In this document: positions 58,900 through 64,000 of the stretch, piece after piece
How the letters are laid out: each line of letters begins with the position of its first letter
How positions within the stretch are numbered: position 1 is the first letter of the stretch
NCBI GenBank assembly: GCA_036873755.1
Contig: JAVTVY010051596.1
Span: forward strand, 62,001 to 126,000
Length of the DNA stretch: 64,000 nt
Origin: Hanleya hanleyi
Lineage: Eukaryota; Mollusca; Polyplacophora; Lepidopleurida; Hanleyidae
Direction: 5' to 3'
Made by a program: the position numbers and the translations under genes
Notes under the pieces: generated by a model
What the model was told of the DNA's origin: nothing
The model's database searches: none
Seen by the model: the letters and a program-made list of their open reading frames with translations, nothing else

Positions 58900-60800
58900 T
58901 ATTGTCCCCCGCCGCAACGCGGCCGGGGACTTTAAAATGGTTCTTGCTTCTTTGTGTCCGTGGATGTCTGTGTGTCCGTCCATGTCTGTTCGAAGCGATA
59001 ACTTCCTAACGCTTTGTTGGATTCTTCCGAAATTCGGAATATGCATTCCTTGCGGCAAGACGCCAGTCCGTATTGCATTTCAGCAACATCTGCCTTGAAG
59101 GTGGCGCCACTAGTTCTTGCTTCTTTGCGTCCGTGGATGTCCGTGTGTCTGTCCATGTCTGTTCGAAGCGATAACTTCCTAACGCTTTGTTGGATTCTTC
59201 CGAAATTCGGAATATGCATTCCTTGCGGCAAGACGCCAGTCCGTATTGCATTTCAGCAACATCTGCCTGAAGGAGGCGCCACTAGTTCTTGCTTCTTTGC
59301 GTCCGTGGATGTCCGTGTGTCCGTCCATGTCTGTTCGAAGCGATAACTTCCTAACGCTTTGTTGGATTCTTCTGAAATTCGGAATATGCATTCCTTGCGG
59401 CAAGATGCCAGTCCGTATTGCATTTCAGCAACATCTGCCTGAAGGTGGCGCCACTAGTTCTTGCTTCTTTGCGTCCGTGGATGTCCGTGTGTCCGTCCAT
59501 GTGTCCGTCCATGTCTGTTCGAAGCGATAACTTCCTAACGCTTTGTTGGATTCTTCCGAAATTCGGAATATGCATTCCTTGCGGCAAGACGCCAGTCCGT
59601 ATTGCATTTCAGCAAACATCTGCCTGAAGGTGGCGCCACTAGTTCTTGCTTCTTTGCGTATGTGGATGTCCGTGTACGTCCGTGCATGTCTGTTCGAAGC
59701 GATAACTTTCTAACGCTTAGTTGGATTCTTCCGAAATTCGGCATACGCATTCCTTGCGACAAGACACCAGTCCGTATTGCATTTCAGCAACATCTGCTTG
59801 AAGGTGGCGCTACTAGTTCTTGCTTCTTCGTATCCGTGAATGTCCGTGTACGTCTGTTCGAAGTGATAACTTCCTAATGCTTTGTTGGATTCTTCCAAAA
59901 TTCGGAATATGCATACCTTGCGACAAGATGCCAGTCTGTATTACATCTCAGCAACATCTGCCTGAAGGTGGCGCCACTGGTTCCTACTTCTTTGTGTCCG
60001 TGGATGTTCGTGTACGTCCGTGCATGTCTGTTCGAAGCGATAACTTCCTAACGCTTTGTTGGATTCTTCCGAAATTCAGCATTCGCATTCCTTGTGACAA
60101 GAGGCCAGTCCGTATTGCATTTCAGCAACATCTGCCTGAAGGTGGCGCCACTAGTTCTTGCTTCTTTGCATCCGTGGATGTCCGTGTACATGTACGTCTG
60201 TTCGAAGCGATAACTTCCTAAAGTTTTGTTGGATTCTTCCAAAATTATAATACGCATTCCTTGTGACAAGACGCCAGTCCGTATTACATTTCAGCAACAT
60301 CTGCCGGAAGGTAGCGCCACTGGTTCTTGCTTCTTTGACTCCGTGGATGTTCGCGTACGTCCGTGCATGTCTGTTCGAAGCGATAACTTCCTAACGCTCT
60401 GTTGGATTCTTCCGAAATTCAGCATTCGCATTCCTTGCGACAAGAGGCCAGTCCGTATTGCATTTCAGCAACATCGGCCTGAAGGTGGCGCCACTGGGTC
60501 AAAATAGATTTTTTTCCGTGTACATCTGTTCGAAGCGATAACTTCCTAATGCTGTGTTGGATTATTCCGAAATTCGGAATACGCATTCCTTGCAACAGGA
60601 CACCAGTCCGTATTGCATTTCAGCAACATCTGCCTAAAGGTGGCACCACTGAGTTTCTCTTCTTCTTGTCCGTTCCAGTCAAAATGGGCCTTCAATTTTG
60701 CTATATGAAATCATTCTATTCCACATCATATGATTTTACCCTAAAGCTTTTGCATGAACCATATTTTATTTCAGAAGTATAATGTGAAATAACTGGCGGG
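58900..60800. repeat. ~173-base tandem array, about 10 units, with GC hairpins at both ends
   Basis: Units begin near 'tctgttcgaagcgataactt' (58985, 59158 and on to about 60526) and include 'ttcttccgaaattcggaata' and 'ctgaaggtggcgccact'. The block opens with 'ccccgccgcaacgcggccgg' and closes with 'ggcggggaaatccccgc', both GC-rich hairpins. Many open frames on both strands are by-products. Confidence 0.9.
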
Positions 60801-61159
60801 GAAATCCCCGCAGTACTGAATCCCTGATTTTTGAATTTCGTGTCATCTTAAACGAAGGACAACATTCCCTTCAATTTTGCTAACAAATAATTGTATTGCA
60901 CATCATAGGATTTACCCTGAAGCTTCTGCACGAATCATTTGTCTACACACGCATATTACTATATTAATTACAACTGTGTTCCTAATGTTTGGGTGCACAC
61001 TGTGCATATGATCAATTTCCTGAATTGAACTGAATTCAACCTTGCTGGTCTTCAGACTGACAGATGATGGCATGCAGTTGTCAGTGCAGTTGTTCATGTA
61101 CAGGGAGCTTTCTATGAATGAGTTGCAACCCCAAAGGCTTAAAATTTATCAGGCACAGA
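60801..61159. other. no gene recognised
   Basis: Ordinary AT-rich DNA between two tandem-cored repeats. Confidence 0.4.
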
Positions 61160-62055
61160 CCCATGTTTTTACCCCTCGGCCATTTTTGGCCATGGGGTAT
61201 TGTCATCATCTTGTACGTCCGTCTGTCCGTACGTCCGTTCGTGAGCGAGATAGCCGGAAAACTGTTTCGCTGATGAATTCCAAATTTGGTATGCTTATTT
61301 GCCTAGTCAAGGACCAGAAGCCTATAGAATTGGGACCTGATTGGGTGGGAACCTTAGCAGCCATCTTTAATTTCATGCAAAATGGATAATGATCCATATC
61401 TCGGAAACCATTCAACTGTTCAATACGAAATTTGATATACATCATCGATACATCAAGCAACTTTCAACGAATTACCAAACAGGCTTTTCTGATTAGCTGG
61501 GAACCCTGGATGCCATCCTTAATTCATACGAAACCGATAATGATAGCATACATATCTCGGTTACCATTCAATTGTTTTATATGAAGGTAGGTATATATCA
61601 TCAATACATCCAGATACTTTGAATTGGGACCTGATTGACTGAAAACCTTTGGTGGCCATCTTTAATTTAGGCAAAATCATTAATGATCTATCTCTGATTC
61701 CGTTGGAGTGCTCAGTGGAAAATTTGGTATACATCATTGATGCGTCAAGAGACTTACGATGAATGACAGATCTGGTTTCTCTGATTGGGCGGAAATCTTG
61801 GCGGCCATCTTTAATTTATTCAGAATCTTTAATGATGTTTATCTCTGATACCATTCAAATGTTCTATACGAAACTTGATTTACAGCATCGATGTATGAAG
61901 AGACTTGCATTAATGAATAACCACATTAGTTCCTCTGAGTGATGGGAAGGATGGGCAACCATCTTTAATTTATGTAAAATCATTAATGATCTCTATCTCT
62001 GAAACCGTTCAAATGCTCAATGTAAAATTTGATATACATTATCGATGCATCATCT
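61160..62055. repeat. ~150-base tandem array, about 5 units, with GC hairpin head
   Basis: The head 'acccctcggccatttttggc' folds with 'catggggt' and is followed by GTCCGT repeats. 'gccatctttaattt'-type words are near 61360, 61512, 61655, 61804 and 61957. It has the same plan as the block at 58900 but a different unit. Confidence 0.8.
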
Positions 62056-62639
62056 CGGTTACTTCTACACGATGTGCCTAGGATACAGTACTATACTATA
62101 CCCAATTTTTGTAATTCAACATCGCAGAAAACCACCATCGATTGCGTTTTCAATGGTAAAAGGGTTAGGAAAGAACTAAAAATACACTTCAATGCAGAGT
62201 GATTTTGATTGACGCCAGAAATCGCTCAGAACGCTTCTTTGGCGATCTAGACCCCAGGAGCATCTGGGGCCTGGGCGGCTCCTGGATCCTCATCTAAAGT
62301 GCAATGATAGTGGCCGTACCACTTTGAATTTGCTTCCGACGCCCCTGTATTAACAGACAGTGTCAACGTACTGTTCCAGCTGTCTCCCGTTCAGTGATTG
62401 GTCATTCGACCCCGCCATTTTAAACTAATACGAGCATTTTGATTGGATCACTATTAGATAAGACCCACCCCAATCTTCATACACAACCACGCGACTGTCT
62501 CAGTTGACTGATGACATAGCGCGGCCTCGTTTTTGATTTCAAAATCTGCCGTCTAACTGGGAAAATGTTGTTGCTGCTGCATCAGCCGATCATTAGCCCG
62601 GCCCCTGGAGAGGATACTATAGGCTAATACATGTAGGCT
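62056..62639. other. no gene recognised
   Basis: No motifs or repeats identified. Confidence 0.4.
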
Positions 62640-63035
62640 ACCATGCCATGAGATGATGCTTGGGATTGCATTTCGCTCACTTGCACCTACAGGTGGCGAC
62701 AACTGGTGGCAATTTGAAATTTGGTTTCCGGGCAGTAGGTTGAGGATGCCTTCAGCTTCTCGTCAAATTTGGTTTGCAGATAATGCCTTGAGATGTCACT
62801 TGGGGATGCTTCTCGGTGCTTCGCTGCATGGAAACTATATCACAGAAGCAATCAACTTTCAGTCAATCGTTCTGAGTTGATCTTAAAACTTGGCAAGGCA
62901 GAAAGACCCTTCCACATCCATTGCCTATGAAGCAGCAGTTGCCTCCCTCATGTATATCCCCTAAGACCAACAATGCTAAAAAATATTGCTGCCATTTCGG
63001 CGGGGGACCTAGCATCCTCTGGCTGCTTGTTTATT
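62640..63035. repeat. dispersed repeat, second copy of the element at 1-790
   Basis: 'cttgcacctacaggtggcg', 'tttggtttccgggcagtagg' and the end 'ggcgggggacctagcatcc' match bases 400-790. Confidence 0.8.
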
Positions 63036-63059
63036 TTGAGTTTATAATAAGATATTTCT

Positions 63060-63640
63060 GGAGAATTTGTCATTTAATAATAAATTTCAAACCCGTTGAG
63101 AAGAATCTATACGTTGGCAAAGTAATATTCGAAATTGTGGTGGTGTAGATACAGTATAATATCGCGTACTATAACATGCAGGGATTTACTCCTAAAGATG
63201 CACTTTACAGATGACAATGTGTGTGCCTTGTGTGAGAGTGCGGCTGAAAACATTGTATATTTGCTGATACATTTTCCTAAAGCGGTAGTGTACATTGCAA
63301 AGAATATGCTTCTCTCCACTGGCTCTTGTTTGTTAATGTCCCAACACTGAGGTACTCTAATTTGATATCACTTACAGAGCTAGTATTATGAGTAAAATAT
63401 CAGTGTTCAAATGTGAGATAAGAATGTACTATCTATCAGAAAAGGTAATTGCAACTGACTCTAATGGACTGCAAAATTTTGAAGAAAAATGGAAAACTGA
63501 TCTGGCCTTATTTAATAAGTATCTATGCTGCCACCTTGGTGGTAAACGATTTAATAAGTACCGTATCAATGCTGTCACATTGGTGACGAACAATGCATAT
63601 ATTTTGTTCGGTAATTTTCTCTCAAATCCAATGTGAGCGC
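63060..63640 (+). pseudogene. LINE ORF2 C-terminal fragment
   Basis: Two frames carry pieces of the region after the reverse transcriptase of L1/Tx1-like LINEs. The first is a Cys/His-type knuckle region (DNVCALCESAAENIVYLLIH) near 63210-63270. The second is FKCEIRMYYLSEKVIATDSN and NFEEKWKTDL near 63400-63520. Frame breaks separate them. No reverse transcriptase core lies next to it. Confidence 0.6.
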
Positions 63641-63737
63641 GACACTGTTGTAGCCATAACTTATTATATATATAGATATGATGCATGTATTAATTATCAG
63701 ATTTCTGGCCATTAGTTTCCAGCGTGCGGCAGTTACT

Positions 63738-63830
63738 AGCGTCTGGTCCGTCATTCATAATTCAGCCGTCGTCCATTAAAGAATATCCGCGTCCATAATC
63801 CAAAGACCTATTCCATATTCCAAAAAACAC
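63738..63830. mobile_element. MITE-like dispersed repeat, family G, copy 4 (partial)
   Basis: 'agcgtctggtccgtcattca', 'attcagccgtcgtccatt' and 'gtccataatccaaagaccta' match the start of the other family G copies, then the match fades. Confidence 0.75.
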
Positions 63831-64000
63831 CATTAGCGTGCCTCTTTGAGTACGATTACTTCAGAGATATTAGAAAACAATATGGTCCATGTTCATCTCT
63901 ATGTACTAGCGGCTAAGATAGTACTTGTTTCGATTGTACATTACATTTACATGTATTGCTAATGGAGAATAATTTTTTTTTAAAATGACCTGTTCTAGAC
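63831..64000. other. no gene seen
   Basis: AT-rich end of the window. Confidence 0.4.

Noticed and set aside
58847..60507. Many overlapping frames on both strands
   Set aside because: All arise from the ~173-base tandem array. The peptides repeat with the unit.

Overview
The window looks like nuclear DNA of a gastropod mollusc, possibly abalone-like. Genes are intron-split and sparse, and mobile elements are dense. Several short interspersed elements end in a 3' tail (…GATATGGCTGAAAT…GCGACGTTAAA, then CACTCACTC or CTCTCT) that I recall as common in abalone DNA. The species call is an inference. There is no prokaryotic gene organisation.

Layout. 1-790 is one end of a dispersed repeat. 791-7610 and 14981-22441 are two long direct copies of one segment. 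Each copy carries the last coding exon of a nicotinic acetylcholine receptor-like (Cys-loop) subunit, at 3414-3782 and 18210-18578. A TM3 exon at 13857-14050 joins the second copy in matching phase. A third, partial copy (24890-25145) lacks a SINE that the other two share. 23470-24772 is a long inverted-repeat element split by a LINE 3' end. 28050-29225 is a 54-bp tandem array. 29311-31189 holds TA-flanked MITE-like elements, one nested in an inverted copy of itself.

33370-41930 is the most notable block. Two repeat-rich flanks, built of 'gcgtta' sequence and a ~157-bp satellite with a TGCGCATGCGCA palindrome, surround a decayed Maverick/Polinton (adintovirus-like) module at about 36.6-39.8 kb. 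In order the module has a TATA box, a minor-capsid/penton-like gene, a small basic protein gene, a major capsid protein gene broken by three frame changes, an adenovirus-type protease lacking its catalytic His, a polyA signal, and an integrase fragment cut off just past its first catalytic Asp. Stop and start codons overlap or nearly abut, as in a compact viral late-gene cluster.

45485-45795 (minus) is a C-type lectin exon. 46692-49700 is an L1/Tx1-like LINE (ORF1 plus endonuclease) with two separate MITE insertions, each with target-site duplications. Other LINE pieces lie at 53857-54112, 56165-57580 and 63060-63640. 57609-58850 is a 40-bp minisatellite of about 31 units that ends in an inverted half unit. 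58900-60800 and 61160-62055 are further tandem-cored repeats.

The host genes visible are the receptor exons and the lectin exon. Everything else I could identify is mobile, viral-derived or satellite DNA. Similarity statements are by eye; no alignment or database search was run.
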